A stretch of DNA of 34,061 nucleotides from Methyloceanibacter sp. (GCA_029287395.1 JARFRF010000124.1:1-34061), one strand, 5' to 3'. Positions 18,614 to 28,368 are shown, counted from the stretch's first letter. Notes: a model not told the origin generated them from the sequence alone. Numbers and translations: made by a program.

Positions 18614-19184
18614 CGTCACGCTTGTCCGCGGCAGCAGCTGGCCCGAAACGCATGACGAGCGCCAGCGAGCATACCGCGATACGAAGACACAGATATTTTC
18701 TGAAAGTTGAGTTGCCCTGAGCTAGGGCCGCGGAGGGAAACTAACTACCAAAATGGTGGCCGGTCGACACGCGGCGCTAACGAGGAGGCCACTCTACCGC
18801 GCCCCGACCGGCCAAACCCCACGGACGCAGGAGATGCGGCGGACCTGAGCATTCCGCAGGGTTGTTCACTGGTGGAAGAGCCGAACAATCGCAGCCCGAA
18901 GCTCGGTAGCTCCCCGGCCTCGTTGCAATCGCCACCTCCCACGCGGCGCATATGAAACAACTGAGAGCATAAAAGCTATCTCAACGGGAACCAAATCAAT
19001 CGTTACCGTTACATTAATACGACAAAATCTTAATCGCTGCAAAGATTTAAGCGCTAACACTAAGCCTGTGTGTCAAGTCTGCAGCCGGACGGAATTGACC
19101 ATCAAGGCAGGATCAGCGTTCATCGCGGCCTAGCTCAGGTGATTCGGTCCAATTAGTGCCGGCAAGCCGTCCGGGCACCACAAC
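18614..19184. other. Gene-free region between rpmG and pleD
   Basis: 571 bases between converging genes. It contains the nested dyad at 18757-18814, an AT-rich patch at about 18955-19070 with a tandem CGTTAC duplication, and a 7-bp inverted repeat AAATCTT/AAGATTT at 19025-19048. Only small frames without recognisable protein character are open. A possible minus-strand promoter (TTGCAG, 17 bases, TATTAA) lies in the AT-rich patch. Confidence 0.55.
18757..18814. repeat. Nested inverted repeat, possible structured RNA
   Basis: Outer arms TGGCCGGTCG (18757-18766) and CGACCGGCCA (18805-18814) are perfectly complementary. A symmetric 3/3 internal loop separates them from inner arms CGCGG (18770-18774) and CCGCG (18797-18801), leaving a 22-base apical loop. 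On the minus strand this loop contains CCTCCTC, complementary to a Shine-Dalgarno sequence. No T-run follows on either strand. Confidence 0.5.
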
Positions 19185-20558
19185 CTAGGCTGCGTTCGCC
19201 GCCACGCGATTGCGACCGTCGCGCTTCGCGCTGTAGAGCGCTTGATCTGCGCGCCTCAGGATGAGTTCAGGCCTGTCGTCTCCATACTCCAGAGCCGCCA
19301 CCCCGATGCTTGACGTGACGTTTATTGGGTTGCGCTGCAAGCCAACCACGAAGGGCATGGCGGCAATGCAATGGCGAAGACGTTCCGCAACGCGATACGC
19401 ATTCTCGAGACTGGTGTCCGGCATCACCACGACGAACTCCTCACCGCCGAGGCGGCACGCGAGATCGCTCGCCCGAACATTGTCACGCAGTCGCGAAGCC
19501 AATGCTCTTAAAGCGTCATCACCGGCGTCATGTCCATGCGTATCGTTGATGAGCTTGAAGCGATCGACATCGATCAACAGGATCGATAGAGCCCTGCCGC
19601 AATCAACCGACCTGTCGAAAAGCGCCTTCATGTGACGCGTGAAATAGCGACGATTGTGGAGAGTTGTGAGCGGATCCAGAACGGCCAACTCGACGGACTG
19701 CTCTAGCCGGGAACGCAAATAGTCCGTATAGCGCTTGCGCTTTATCTGCGTGCGAACACGCACAAGCAGCTCACTCGTATTGACAGGACGCACAATGTAG
19801 TCGTTGACGCCCATATCAAGGGCACGATGCAGGCGGCCCTGCTCTTCAGCTTCTGCCAATGCGAGAAGCGGTAGATGACGCCCATCATCCAACGACCGTA
19901 TCTCGGAGCACAGTCGCAGCCCATCCGCGTTTCGAAGACTCAAACTAATGACAATGAGATCGTACTCCCCACTTGGCAAAGACAAAACCGCTTGAGCTGG
20001 GTCGGTCGTGTGAAAGATTTGGTTTTCGGTTCTCAGGGCCTCGACAATGCGCGATGCCGCTGCTTCGCGATCTTCCACAACGAGAACTCGCCCTTGGCTC
20101 TCGATGACAGCGGACTTGCCCTCTATCGGGAGACCGAGGCCGAACTCACCGTCGGAAGCAGCACGGAGAAGCATTTCGTCGGTCAGTACTTTGAAGCGCG
20201 CAAGGTTCTTGATACGTGTAATCAGCGCAAGATTGTCGACAGGCTTGGTCAGAAAGTCGTCCGCACCTGCCTCCAACCCTTCTAGCAAATCGCTGGATTG
20301 ATCGAGGGCCGTGACCATCACGACGGGAACATGCTGTGTTCGCGCGTTGGATTTGAGCTGCCGGCAGACTTCAAAGCCATCCATGCCAGGCATCATGACG
20401 TCAAGCAGGATGACGTCCGGCAAGTCTACGCTACACATTGCCAGTGCATCGGCGCCGTTTGATGCCGTCTGCACCGTGAAATACTCGGCCGTCAGCCGCG
20501 CTTCCAGCAGCCTCCGATTTGCCGAGTTATCATCGACGATAAGGACCCGCGCCGTCAT
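19185..20558 (-). CDS. pleD: Response regulator diguanylate cyclase PleD
   Basis: A 457-residue REC-REC-GGDEF protein that makes c-di-GMP and, in Caulobacter, drives the swarmer-to-stalked transition. The first receiver has phospho-acceptor Asp53 (LLDVMMPGMDG) and Lys105. The second is degenerate: Ser205 at the acceptor site and Arg257 instead of Lys, as expected for the adaptor domain. The GGDEF domain has active-site GGEEF at 371-375 and the inhibitory I-site RASD at 362-365, so product feedback should work. A GGAGAGG lies in the end of divK, 5 bases upstream of the intergenic boundary. Its 3' side faces the long gap before rpmG. Confidence 0.97.
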   Translation of the reverse strand: MTARVLIVDDNSANRRLLEARLTAEYFTVQTASNGADALAMCSVDLPDVILLDVMMPGMDGFEVCRQLKSNARTQHVPVVMVTALDQSSDLLEGLEAGADDFLTKPVDNLALITRIKNLARFKVLTDEMLLRAASDGEFGLGLPIEGKSAVIESQGRVLVVEDREAAASRIVEALRTENQIFHTTDPAQAVLSLPSGEYDLIVISLSLRNADGLRLCSEIRSLDDGRHLPLLALAEAEEQGRLHRALDMGVNDYIVRPVNTSELLVRVRTQIKRKRYTDYLRSRLEQSVELAVLDPLTTLHNRRYFTRHMKALFDRSVDCGRALSILLIDVDRFKLINDTHGHDAGDDALRALASRLRDNVRASDLACRLGGEEFVVVMPDTSLENAYRVAERLRHCIAAMPFVVGLQRNPINVTSSIGVAALEYGDDRPELILRRADQALYSAKRDGRNRVAANAA

Positions 20559-20563
20559 GAAGG

Positions 20564-20938
20564 CTAGCGCGCCTCTCCAATAAACTGCTTCACCGTGTCG
20601 AGAAACATCATTACGGAGATTGGCTTGGAGATATAGGCCTCGCAGCCCCCTTCCCTGATCCGCTCCTCATCGCCCTTCATAGCGAATGCGGTTACAGCAA
20701 CAACTGGTATCTCTCTAAGCTCATCGTCTTCCTTAAGCCATTTCGTGACTTCCAGGCCGGAAACCTCAGGCAGCTGAATATCCATCAGTATGAGGTCTGG
20801 ACGGTGTTCGCGCGCAAGTTCCAACGCCTCCACCCCGTTTCGGGTCTGGAGCGTCGCATATCCATGCGCATCGAGGAGGTCGTGGAACAGCTTCATATTG
20901 AGCTCGTTGTCCTCGACAATCAGCACTGTCTTTGTCAT
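20564..20938 (-). CDS. divK: Single-domain response regulator DivK
   Basis: A 124-residue stand-alone receiver that signals cell polarity, normally phosphorylated by DivJ/PleC-type kinases and controlling the DivL-CckA-CtrA pathway. It reads [20 protein letters not shown], with Asp53 in [16 protein letters not shown] and the conserved [20 protein letters not shown], very close to Caulobacter DivK. The frame is open for 72 codons upstream, but homology starts at 20938, so that start (or the ATG at 20944) is chosen. pleD follows 5 bases later, which indicates an operon. Confidence 0.96.
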   Translation of the reverse strand: MTKTVLIVEDNELNMKLFHDLLDAHGYATLQTRNGVEALELAREHRPDLILMDIQLPEVSGLEVTKWLKEDDELREIPVVAVTAFAMKGDEERIREGGCEAYISKPISVMMFLDTVKQFIGEAR

Positions 20939-21283
20939 TGGCATCGGTCCCGGCGATTCTGTTCCATTATCATCGGCGATTTGGCCGCGACACGCAGGAG
21001 AATGTCGTTCCGGCGTCGGAGCGGCCGGCGCGCGCATGGAGTAAGCCATTGGCGTCTGCAGAAACCCATGGTTCGACGGTGTCGTCGCCATGGGGGTAGT
21101 CCGCATCCTCTGAAACATCGTGTTATCGCCCCTTATGGTTTCGGGCACTATCACCTAGAACCTGTAACCAAACTCTGAAGCAGAACGGAAAACTGCGAGC
21201 GATTTATCGCATGTGCGCTTAACGTACGCACCAAGCTGTGCTGTTGCTTGCGGATTTTTACGCTAGCACCTTCCGTGATCTGA
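20939..21283. other. divK upstream region
   Basis: 345 bases between the eipB stop and the divK start. The minus-strand frame of divK is open to 21154 but shows no domain. I looked for full CtrA sites (TTAA-N7-TTAA) and saw none. The promoter of divK-pleD is presumably here but I could not place it. Confidence 0.5.
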
Positions 21284-22129
21284 CTATTTACACCTTGTTT
21301 CCTTTAAGTACTCAAGTGAGCTCAACTTTCCTTCCACCGTGTACTCGCCGTAGTCGATGACTAGGTCGCCGCCGACACCGTTCTGGTAGAGCCGATAATC
21401 GATCTGGTAGCTGGGCGTCAGGTCGCCGATGCCTAAGTCGTAATAGCCGATTGAAATGGGCCATGACGCCAAGTAACCTAGATCCTCCTTTTGGATGGCC
21501 TTTTGCTGCTGGCCGAGTTCAGCGCCGGGCTTCGACTTTTGCCCGATAAAGGCAGTAGTATTGAAAATTTTTTGTCCCTTCTCGGTCCCATCATAAACCT
21601 TTGCTTGGAACACTGTTTTTCCCGTAATGGCATGCTCAATCAGCGCAAGGCTGTGTTGCGTTGGGAACATGACTGGGCCGGAAAGACTGAATTCTTCGTT
21701 TGCAGGCTGGGTAAGCTTGACTGTGATACTCTCGTCAGAACGACCACGTGTGGCACGCCCCATGGTTGCTTCGTCGAGACGATTATTCAAACGTTGAGAT
21801 GAGTGGAACCGGAACGTTTCTCCGTCTCCCTGTTCGCGGGTCGACGACCAAACATCGGCCAGAATCGTCTCGCCTTGCGCATCGGTCACTTGGCTTACCA
21901 ACCGCGTATTGAGCGAATAGCCTCTACAAGCCGATCCCGTGAATTCGAAGACCAAACGGCCATCATAGGCCGTGACACCCGACCCGGAGCGGGCCTCGCC
22001 CAATGACATTTCGTAAATAGCTCGATGAGGCGCCAATTGGCCGGCCCCAATGGACCAGCCCTCATCGGGCAAGCCCAAGGCGGCGAAAAGTACGAAGCAT
22101 GAGAGCCAGCGGCCCCTGGCGCGGTTCAT
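21284..22129 (-). CDS. eipB: EipB-like periplasmic envelope integrity protein (DUF1849)
   Basis: A 281-residue secreted protein of the DUF1849 family, whose Brucella member EipB is a periplasmic beta-spiral protein needed for cell-envelope integrity. An N-terminal signal peptide (basic MNRARGR, then a hydrophobic stretch to about residue 27) precedes LAPHRAIYEMSLGEARSGSG. The two family cysteines that form a disulfide are present: GSACRGYSLNT and the C-terminal ETRCK. The ATG at 22129 is preferred; the frame extends 21 codons further without signal-peptide character. It is divergent from the Rid gene at 22331. Confidence 0.88.
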   Translation of the reverse strand: MNRARGRWLSCFVLFAALGLPDEGWSIGAGQLAPHRAIYEMSLGEARSGSGVTAYDGRLVFEFTGSACRGYSLNTRLVSQVTDAQGETILADVWSSTREQGDGETFRFHSSQRLNNRLDEATMGRATRGRSDESITVKLTQPANEEFSLSGPVMFPTQHSLALIEHAITGKTVFQAKVYDGTEKGQKIFNTTAFIGQKSKPGAELGQQQKAIQKEDLGYLASWPISIGYYDLGIGDLTPSYQIDYRLYQNGVGGDLVIDYGEYTVEGKLSSLEYLKETRCK

Positions 22130-22330
22130 AGGATCGGCCTTCTTCTTATCTGCTCGACGGCGGAAACCTTTCGAGGCCCATCGAAGTAACAATTTTTGTC
22201 ACCAACACCCTCTTCGGGCAAGGGGTGGTGGAACCGTTTGAACCTTACCAGGACAGTAATTTGCCAGGCGAGCTTGCGGGGTAGGGCTTTTTGCTCAACT
22301 GTAACCGCAGCGTCTAGTTCTGGAGGGATC

Positions 22331-22795
22331 ATGGCGGGAGAGATCGAATCACGTCTCAGGGCTCTGGACCTCGAGTTGCCCGAAGCCAAGCCGCCAATCG
22401 CAAGCTATGTCCCCTTCGTCCATATAAACGGGCAGCTTCTGGTTTCCGGTCAACTGCCAATGCGGGACGGTGCGATTGCGGTCACAGGTCACGTCGGAGG
22501 GGAGGTCTCGTTGGCCGCAGGACAGGATGCGGCGCGGCTCTGTGCGCTCAACATTCTGGCGCAGGCTAAACTGGCGCTGGGCGACCTGGACCGGATCGTG
22601 CAGCTGCTGCGCATAAATGGCTTTGTCAGTGCCGTTCCCGAGTTTGGCGACCATCCTAAGGTCATAAACGGCGCCTCGAATTTGCTCGTCGACATTCTCG
22701 GCGACAAGGGACGCCACACGCGTATTGCCATTGGCTGCTCAAGCTTGCCGCTCAACGCCGCTGTCGAGATTGACGCCGTCTTTGCCATAGAGTGA
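22331..22795 (+). CDS. RidA family protein (YjgF/UK114)
   Basis: A 154-residue Rid-family protein of the longer 'endoribonuclease/RidA-like' subgroup. It reads SYVPFVHINGQLLVSGQLP near the N-terminus and ends GRHTRIAIGCSSLPLNAAV then EIDAVFAIE. The Arg aligned to RidA Arg105 (in HTRIAIG) and the Glu 15 residues later are both kept, in contrast to the Rid protein at 4674-5069, so imine deaminase activity is plausible. GGAGGG lies 4 bases before the ATG. It is the first of a plus-strand series with the glycerophosphodiesterase 22 bases downstream. Confidence 0.9.
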   Translation: MAGEIESRLRALDLELPEAKPPIASYVPFVHINGQLLVSGQLPMRDGAIAVTGHVGGEVSLAAGQDAARLCALNILAQAKLALGDLDRIVQLLRINGFVSAVPEFGDHPKVINGASNLLVDILGDKGRHTRIAIGCSSLPLNAAVEIDAVFAIE

Positions 22796-22817
22796 TGGCA
22801 AACAAGCGAGGCCACGT

Positions 22818-23561
22818 ATGAGCGAACTCTACTGGCTGAAGCGTCCGATCGCTCATCGCGGGCTCCACGATGCCGAACGCGGCATTTGCGAAAACAGCGT
22901 GTCGGCGGTCAAGGCAGCCATGCGGAAAGGCCTCGCCGTCGAGGTCGACATTCAGCGCGCCGGCGGCGATATGCCAGTCGTCTTTCACGATGCGACCCTT
23001 GATCGACTAACGCACGAGACCGGTCCTGTCGCGGCGCGAGACATTGAAAGTTTGCGCGCGCTGTCGCTGAAACACGGAGGCGACAAGATTTTGTCGTTGC
23101 CAGACTTGCTCGAAATCGTCAGCGATGCGGTGCCCCTATTGCTTGATGTTAAGACCAACGGTTCAGGGCACGGAACCTTCGAGGCCAACATTGCCAATAT
23201 TCTTGCGGGTTACCACGGCCCAGTGGCAGTCATGTCCTTCGACCCCTATTCGGTCTCCGCGTTCCGTGAGCATGCCCCAGCCCTGCCACGCGGCCTGGTC
23301 TCGTGCCGCTTCAACGATACCGCCTCCAAAACCCATCTTTCGATGACGCAGCGGTTTGCCATGCGGCATCTCCTCACATCCGTCTTCGCAAGGCCCCATT
23401 TTGTCGCGTACGATATCAGGGCGCTGCCGGCCGTTGCGCCGCTGCTCGCCAAATTCGTCGCCGGCCTCCCTTTGCTGGCGTGGACCGTCCGAACCGAGGC
23501 GGAGTTGGACCGGGCGTTACGCTATGCAGATGCGCCGATCTTCGAAGAGATCGTTCCTTAA
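22818..23561 (+). CDS. Glycerophosphodiester phosphodiesterase
   Basis: A 247-residue GDPD-family TIM-barrel phosphodiesterase, predicted to split glycerophosphodiesters into glycerol-3-phosphate and an alcohol. The catalytic signature is at the N-terminus: AHRGLHDAERGICENSVSA, VEVDIQRAGGDMPVVFHDA and LDRLT. LLLDVKTN and a C-terminal LLAWTVRTEAELDRAL are also typical. There is no signal peptide, so it is probably cytoplasmic. It lies between the Rid gene and the GNAT gene with short gaps. Confidence 0.93.
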   Translation: MSELYWLKRPIAHRGLHDAERGICENSVSAVKAAMRKGLAVEVDIQRAGGDMPVVFHDATLDRLTHETGPVAARDIESLRALSLKHGGDKILSLPDLLEIVSDAVPLLLDVKTNGSGHGTFEANIANILAGYHGPVAVMSFDPYSVSAFREHAPALPRGLVSCRFNDTASKTHLSMTQRFAMRHLLTSVFARPHFVAYDIRALPAVAPLLAKFVAGLPLLAWTVRTEAELDRALRYADAPIFEEIVP

Positions 23562-23586
23562 TAGTCGAGGCCGAATCGCCGGACAT

Positions 23587-24816
23587 ATGGGCGGTATGGA
23601 AACGTCAGCCGAACCGGAGAACCAGGATCCCAAAGAGCAAGGCGCGCAGGATGCGGTGGTGCGCATTGCAGGACGCATCGCCGATGTGCCCGCGGACGAT
23701 TGGGACGCCTGTGCGCGCGGTGAAAGCACTTCAAAGAAGCCGTCCAACCCGTTCGTAAGTCACGCGTTTCTGAGGGCATTGGAAGAAAGCGGATCCGCGG
23801 CGCGCGAGACCGGCTGGCTCCCCCAACATCTGCTTTTTGAGGATGACGGCGGACGCCTGCTCGGCTGCATGCCCTGTTACCTAAAGGGTCACAGCCAAGG
23901 CGAATACGTCTTCGATCACGGCTGGGCGGAAGCCTATATGCGCGCGGGTGGCGATTACTACCCGAAGCTCCAAGCGGCGGTGCCTTTCTCTCCTGTGCCA
24001 GGCCCTCGGCTCTTGGTTCGCAGTGGTGCCGCGCGGCTCGAACGCCAGGCGCTTCTCCTGCAAGCAGGACGAACGCTGACGAATAAGCTTGGCGTCTCGT
24101 CTTTGCACATCACCTTCATGTCGCTTGACGAGTGGCAGCTCGCAGGCGAGCTTGGTTACCTTCAACGGGTCGATCAGCAGTTCCATTGGCACAATGATGG
24201 CTACGGCAGCTTCGACGATTTTTTGTGCGCCCTAGCCTCACGAAAACGCAAAGCGATCAAGCGCGAGCGCCGATGCGCTTTAGGCGATGAAATTGAGATC
24301 GAATGGCTGACCGGATCGGAGCTGACCGAAGCCCACTGGGACGCCTTCTTCGTGTTCTACTTGGATACCGGCGCACGCAAATGGGGACGCCCCTATTTGA
24401 CGCGCGAAGCATTCAGCCTGTTGGGCGAGAGCATGGCCGATCAGTTGCTCCTCGTGATGGCAAAACGCGGCGATGAGTACATCGCCGGGGCACTCAACGT
24501 GATTGGCGCCGATACGCTCTATGGCCGCTACTGGGGGGCGGTTGAGACGCAGGAATTCCTGCATTTCGAGGTCTGCTACTACCAAGCCATCGACTACGCG
24601 ATTGCGCACGGCTTGGCGCGTGTCGAAGCCGGCGCTCAAGGGGGCCATAAGCTGGCGCGCGGCTATGTCCCCGCCCAAACGTATAGCGCGCATTACATCG
24701 CGGACCCGCAGCTCAGAAGCGCTGTGGCCCACTATCTTGAGCGGGAAAGACGCGCTGTGAGCGAAGAGAACGCGCTCCTTAAAGCGGAAACGCCGTACAG
24801 GCGCGACGGCAGCTGA
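23587..24816 (+). CDS. FemAB-like GNAT N-acyltransferase (PF04339 type)
   Basis: A 409-residue protein of the large GNAT/FemAB-like family once called DUF482 or peptidogalycan biosynthesis protein. It starts after the glycerophosphodiesterase stop; the ATG at 23587 (or 23596) begins before conserved sequence, whereas the same frame is open upstream only as an overlap of that gene. Typical segments are NPFVSHAFLRALEESGS, GWLPQHLLFED, FDHGWAEAYMRAGGDYYPKL cut over about 95-120, RKRKAIKRERR and ARVEAGAQGGHKLARGY. Substrate is not known; transfer of an acyl or amino-acyl group is inferred only from the fold. Confidence 0.88.
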   Translation: MGGMETSAEPENQDPKEQGAQDAVVRIAGRIADVPADDWDACARGESTSKKPSNPFVSHAFLRALEESGSAARETGWLPQHLLFEDDGGRLLGCMPCYLKGHSQGEYVFDHGWAEAYMRAGGDYYPKLQAAVPFSPVPGPRLLVRSGAARLERQALLLQAGRTLTNKLGVSSLHITFMSLDEWQLAGELGYLQRVDQQFHWHNDGYGSFDDFLCALASRKRKAIKRERRCALGDEIEIEWLTGSELTEAHWDAFFVFYLDTGARKWGRPYLTREAFSLLGESMADQLLLVMAKRGDEYIAGALNVIGADTLYGRYWGAVETQEFLHFEVCYYQAIDYAIAHGLARVEAGAQGGHKLARGYVPAQTYSAHYIADPQLRSAVAHYLERERRAVSEENALLKAETPYRRDGS

Positions 24817-24903
24817 AGCGTCATTCTCCGGTTGACCTGGCATGCGCAAGCGCACGAAATGACTCGCAAAAGCCCGCGCCAGCAACCAAGGAGCTGACAA
24901 TCG

Positions 24904-25329
24904 ATGACGGCCTACGATCCGGACAACATCTTCGCCAAGATTCTTAAGGGCGAGATCCCCTGCCACAAACTGTATGAGGACGAAGACACGCTCGCGTTTC
25001 TCGACATCATGCCGCGCACGGAAGGCCATGCCCTCGTCATCACCAAGGAGCCGGCCATGGATCTATTCGGCGTCTCGCAGGAGGGCCTTGGCAAACTGAT
25101 GACGGTGGTGCAGTCGCTCGCACCCAAGATCAAGAAAGCGGTGGGCGCCGAGGGCGTTCTGATCCAGCAGTTCAATGGCGCCGTGGCAGGCCAGACCGTC
25201 TTTCACCTCCACGTCCATATCGTGCCCCGGAAAGAGGGCGTGCCCCTACGGCCCGAAGGCGCCGCGATGGCCGACCCTGAGGGCCTCAAAGCCACCGCGG
25301 AGAAAATCAGGGCTGTGCTGGGTGAGTAA
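24904..25329 (+). CDS. HIT family nucleotide-binding hydrolase
   Basis: A 141-residue histidine-triad protein of the HINT branch. The active-site triad is His101-Leu-His103-Val-His105 in FHLHVHIVPR, and the N-terminal DNIFAKILKGEIPCHKLYED is characteristic. Such enzymes hydrolyse nucleoside phosphoramidates and acyl-AMPs. AAGGAG lies 10 bases before the ATG. The gene converges on clpA with a hairpin in the gap. Confidence 0.94.
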   Translation: MTAYDPDNIFAKILKGEIPCHKLYEDEDTLAFLDIMPRTEGHALVITKEPAMDLFGVSQEGLGKLMTVVQSLAPKIKKAVGAEGVLIQQFNGAVAGQTVFHLHVHIVPRKEGVPLRPEGAAMADPEGLKATAEKIRAVLGE

Positions 25330-25396
25330 TGGCGCGGGCAGTCGGCCAAAACAACGCGCGGCTTTGGCGGCTAGTCCCTATTGCCACAAGAACAAG

Positions 25397-25430
25397 CGAG
25401 GCCGGAAACTCTGAAGAGCTCCCGGCCTCG
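25397..25430. terminator. Hairpin between convergent HIT and clpA genes
   Basis: CGAGGCCGG (25397-25405) and CCGGCCTCG (25422-25430) form a perfect 9-bp stem, with a smaller CTC/GAG pairing inside the loop. On the minus strand a moderately T-rich CTTGTTCTTG follows, so it best fits termination of clpA, perhaps acting in both directions. Confidence 0.55.
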
Positions 25431-25461
25431 ATGTCTTGGATTCAGGTGAGGTTTGTCGTGC

Positions 25462-27909
25462 CTAGTCCTCGCCGAGTGGGACTTTGGGCACGGAACCCGA
25501 GCCGCTTTCCTTGGCGCCGCCGCGGGACTTGCGGCCACGCTTGCCTTTGGACTTTGACGCCTTCGCCTTGGCTTTGACCTTGGCCTCGGCTTCCTTCTCG
25601 TCCGTATCGACAGGCTTGATAGGCGCGTCGTCGGAAATGTAATCGAAGTCGAGGACCTTCTCGCCATCAGTCTCTTTCACGACCACGCGCACCGTGCCGC
25701 CGTCCTTCAGCGCGCCGAAGAGGATTTCCTCCGCCAGCGGCTTCTTGATGTTCTCCTGGATCACGCGAGACAAGGGACGCGCGCCAAACTTCTCGTCGTA
25801 CCCGCGCTCGGCCAGCCATTCGTTGGCCTCGGGCGTGAGCTCGATGGTGATGTTCCGGTCTCCAAGCTGAACTTCGAGCTGGAACACGAACTTCTCGACA
25901 ACCTGCGAGATGACAGCAGGCGGCAGCGCACCGAACGCGATGATCGCATCCAGCCGGTTGCGGAACTCCGGCGAGAAGAGACGGTTGATTGCTTCCTCGT
26001 CGTCGCCTTCGCGTTTCGTGCGATTGAACCCAATCGCCGCCTTGGCCATATCCGCCGCGCCGGCATTCGTGGTCATGATCAGAATCACGTTCTGGAAGTC
26101 CACGTGCTTACCGTTGTGGTCGGTCAGCTTGCCGTGATCCATCACCTGCAAAAGGATGTTGAACAGGTCCGGATGGGCCTTCTCGATCTCATCCAAGAGC
26201 AGCACGCAATGGGGATGCTGATCGACACCGTCGGTGAGGAGACCGCCCTGATCGAAGCCGACATAGCCAGGAGGCGCACCGATCAGACGCGAGACGGTAT
26301 GGCGCTCCATGTACTCGCTCATGTCGAAGCGAAGGAGCTCGACACCGAGCAGCGTGGCCAGCTGGCGCGCGACTTCGGTCTTTCCGACGCCCGTGGGGCC
26401 GGAGAACATGTAGCAGCCGATGGGCTTGCCCGGCTCACGCAGCCCGGCGCGGCTCAGCTTGATCGCGGCGCCTAAGGCCTCGATCGCCTTATCTTGGCCG
26501 AAGACGACGCGCTTCAGATCCTCGTCGATACCGCGCAGGACTTCCGCATCCGTCTTGGAGATGGTCTTCGGCGGGATGCGGGCCATAGTGGCGATCGTGT
26601 GCTCGACCTCCTTAACGCCGATCGTCTTCCGCCGCTGACGCTCCGGAACCAGCATCTGTGAGGCACCCGTTTCGTCAATCACGTCAATTGCTTTGTCCGG
26701 CAGCTTGCGATCGTGAATGTACTTCGCCGACAACTCCACCGCCGATTTGATCGCCTGGTTCGTGTAGCGAATGCGATGGAAATCCTCAAAGTAAGGCTTC
26801 AGGCCCTTCAGAATTTCGATCGTGTCGGGCACGGACGGCTCTTTCACGTCGATCTTCTGGAAGCGGCGGACGAGCGCTCGGTCCTTCTCAAAGTGCTGGC
26901 GGTATTCCTTGTATGTGGTCGAGCCGATGCACCGAAGCGAACCGGACTGCAGCGCCGGTTTCAACAGGTTCGATGCGTCCATGGCGCCACCTGAGGTCGC
27001 GCCTGCACCGATCACCGTGTGAATCTCGTCGATGAACATGATCGCGCCGGGAAAGTTCTCGATCTCCCGCATGACGGCCTTGAGGCGCTCTTCGAAGTCG
27101 CCACGATACCGGGTGCCTGCCAGAAGCGCGCCCATGTCCAACTGGAAAATAGTGGCGTCGGACAGGACTTCCGGCACGTCGGCCATGACAATCCGACGGG
27201 CCAAGCCTTCGGCGATGGCTGTCTTGCCCACGCCCGGATCGCCCACGAAAAGCGGGTTGTTCTTCTGACGGCGGCAAAGCACCTGGATCGTGCGCTGAAC
27301 CTCAGCCTCTCGGCCGATCAGCGGGTCAATACGCCCGGTACGCGCCTTTTGGTTCAGGTTGATGCAGTAGACCTCGAGAGCATCCGCACCACGCTTCTTG
27401 TCGTCGTTACCGTCGACTGTGGCCGCGTCGTCTTCGATTCCGCGCACCGGACGCGCATCGGACATGCCACCACGCTTGGCAATGCCGTGACTGATGTAGT
27501 TCACCGCATCGAAGCGGGTCATATGCTGCTCTTGCAGGAAAAACGCCGCATGGCTCTCCCGCTCTGCGAAGATGGCAACGAGCACGTTGGCTCCGGTCAC
27601 CTCTTCGCGGCCGCTCGACTGCACATGTGCCACGGCACGGTGAATGACCCGCTGAAAGCCGGCGGTGGGCTGCGCGTCGCCATGATTGTCGAGCACGAGA
27701 CCCGAGAGTTCGTTGTCGATATACCCAGTCAGCTTTTCCCGCAGCAGGTCGAGATCGACGTCGCAGGCTCGCATGACGGCAGCCGCGTCGCGATCGTCCA
27801 AGAGCGACAAGAGCAAATGCTCAAGCGTCGCATACTCGTGACTTCGCTCGTTCGCGTATTGGAGCGCGCGTCGGAGTGCTTGCTCTAGACTGGTCGAAAA
27901 TGACGCCAC
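25462..27909 (-). CDS. clpA: ATP-dependent Clp protease ATP-binding subunit ClpA
   Basis: An 815-residue AAA+ unfoldase that feeds substrates to ClpP and receives N-degron substrates from ClpS. The N-domain ([34 protein letters not shown]) is followed by two AAA modules with Walker [14 protein letters not shown] and [13 protein letters not shown], and Walker [15 protein letters not shown] and [12 protein letters not shown]. The end is an unusual tail of about 50 residues rich in Lys, Ala, Ser and Gly, not part of canonical ClpA. Start is GTG at 27909 with AGGA 5 bases before it, 6 bases after clpS. Confidence 0.97.
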   Translation of the reverse strand: MASFSTSLEQALRRALQYANERSHEYATLEHLLLSLLDDRDAAAVMRACDVDLDLLREKLTGYIDNELSGLVLDNHGDAQPTAGFQRVIHRAVAHVQSSGREEVTGANVLVAIFAERESHAAFFLQEQHMTRFDAVNYISHGIAKRGGMSDARPVRGIEDDAATVDGNDDKKRGADALEVYCINLNQKARTGRIDPLIGREAEVQRTIQVLCRRQKNNPLFVGDPGVGKTAIAEGLARRIVMADVPEVLSDATIFQLDMGALLAGTRYRGDFEERLKAVMREIENFPGAIMFIDEIHTVIGAGATSGGAMDASNLLKPALQSGSLRCIGSTTYKEYRQHFEKDRALVRRFQKIDVKEPSVPDTIEILKGLKPYFEDFHRIRYTNQAIKSAVELSAKYIHDRKLPDKAIDVIDETGASQMLVPERQRRKTIGVKEVEHTIATMARIPPKTISKTDAEVLRGIDEDLKRVVFGQDKAIEALGAAIKLSRAGLREPGKPIGCYMFSGPTGVGKTEVARQLATLLGVELLRFDMSEYMERHTVSRLIGAPPGYVGFDQGGLLTDGVDQHPHCVLLLDEIEKAHPDLFNILLQVMDHGKLTDHNGKHVDFQNVILIMTTNAGAADMAKAAIGFNRTKREGDDEEAINRLFSPEFRNRLDAIIAFGALPPAVISQVVEKFVFQLEVQLGDRNITIELTPEANEWLAERGYDEKFGARPLSRVIQENIKKPLAEEILFGALKDGGTVRVVVKETDGEKVLDFDYISDDAPIKPVDTDEKEAEAKVKAKAKASKSKGKRGRKSRGGAKESGSGSVPKVPLGED

Positions 27910-27915
27910 GGATTC

Positions 27916-28245
27916 CTACTCTTTCTCCATCGTGCATTGCAGCGGATGCTCGTGCTGACGGGCAAAGCTGGTGACCTGAGCTACCTTAGTCTCAGCAACC
28001 TCATAAGTGTAGACCCCGCAGATACCTACGCCCTTTTGGTGGACGTGCAGCATGATACGGGTCGCCTCTTCCGGCGCCTTGTTGAAGAATCGCTCGAGGA
28101 TGTACACGACGAAATCCATCGGCGTGTAGTCGTCGTTGAGCAACAACACCTTGTAGAGGCTCGGCCGTTTTGTCTTCGGCCGCACCTTGGTAACGATCTG
28201 TGTGCCGGAGTCGTCGTCCCGGCGCGGGTCGCCATTGCGCGCCAT
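27916..28245 (-). CDS. clpS: ATP-dependent Clp protease adaptor ClpS
   Basis: A 109-residue N-degron recognin that delivers proteins with bulky N-terminal residues to ClpA. A flexible N-terminus ([18 protein letters not shown]) precedes the core: [20 protein letters not shown] with the ND motif and Met of the binding pocket, [21 protein letters not shown] and a C-terminal [16 protein letters not shown] lies 6 bases before the ATG. It forms an operon with clpA. Confidence 0.97.
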   Translation of the reverse strand: MARNGDPRRDDDSGTQIVTKVRPKTKRPSLYKVLLLNDDYTPMDFVVYILERFFNKAPEEATRIMLHVHQKGVGICGVYTYEVAETKVAQVTSFARQHEHPLQCTMEKE

Positions 28246-28338
28246 CGTTAGCCTTCACTTCTCGTCCGTAGTTTAGGACCGGGCCATGCCTCTTCCAAGG
28301 CTGGGCGCCCTGCTAGGTCCGAATACCAACTCGTGTGT

Positions 28339-28368
28339 ATTCTAACGTGATCGCGCCAAGCGCAGCAA
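28339..28368 (-). promoter_or_regulatory. Candidate sigma70 promoter of clpS-clpA
   Basis: Read on the minus strand, TTGCTG (28368-28363) and TAGAAT (28344-28339) are 18 bases apart, placing a start near 28332 and an mRNA leader of about 85 bases before clpS. Confidence 0.4.

Noticed and set aside
18745-18960. Minus-strand frame of 71 codons in the rpmG-pleD gap
   Set aside because: Low-complexity Gly/Ser/Arg content, no recognisable family and it overlaps the dyad. It has AT-rich sequence and a possible promoter upstream, so it is not wholly excluded.
19185-20558. Degenerate second receiver of PleD as a lesion
   Set aside because: Loss of the acceptor Asp is normal for the adaptor receiver of PleD.
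20939-21154. 72-codon in-frame extension upstream of divK
   Set aside because: DivK homology starts exactly at 20938 with normal length. The extension has no domain or membrane feature.
23356-23586. Longer N-terminus for the GNAT gene
   Set aside because: It lies inside the glycerophosphodiesterase gene in another frame and has no family similarity.
27019-27888. Long plus-strand frame (289 codons) opposite clpA
   Set aside because: An antisense shadow of the GC-rich clpA gene. The same holds for 24280-25029 opposite the GNAT gene and 10308-11054 opposite the pyrC-like gene.
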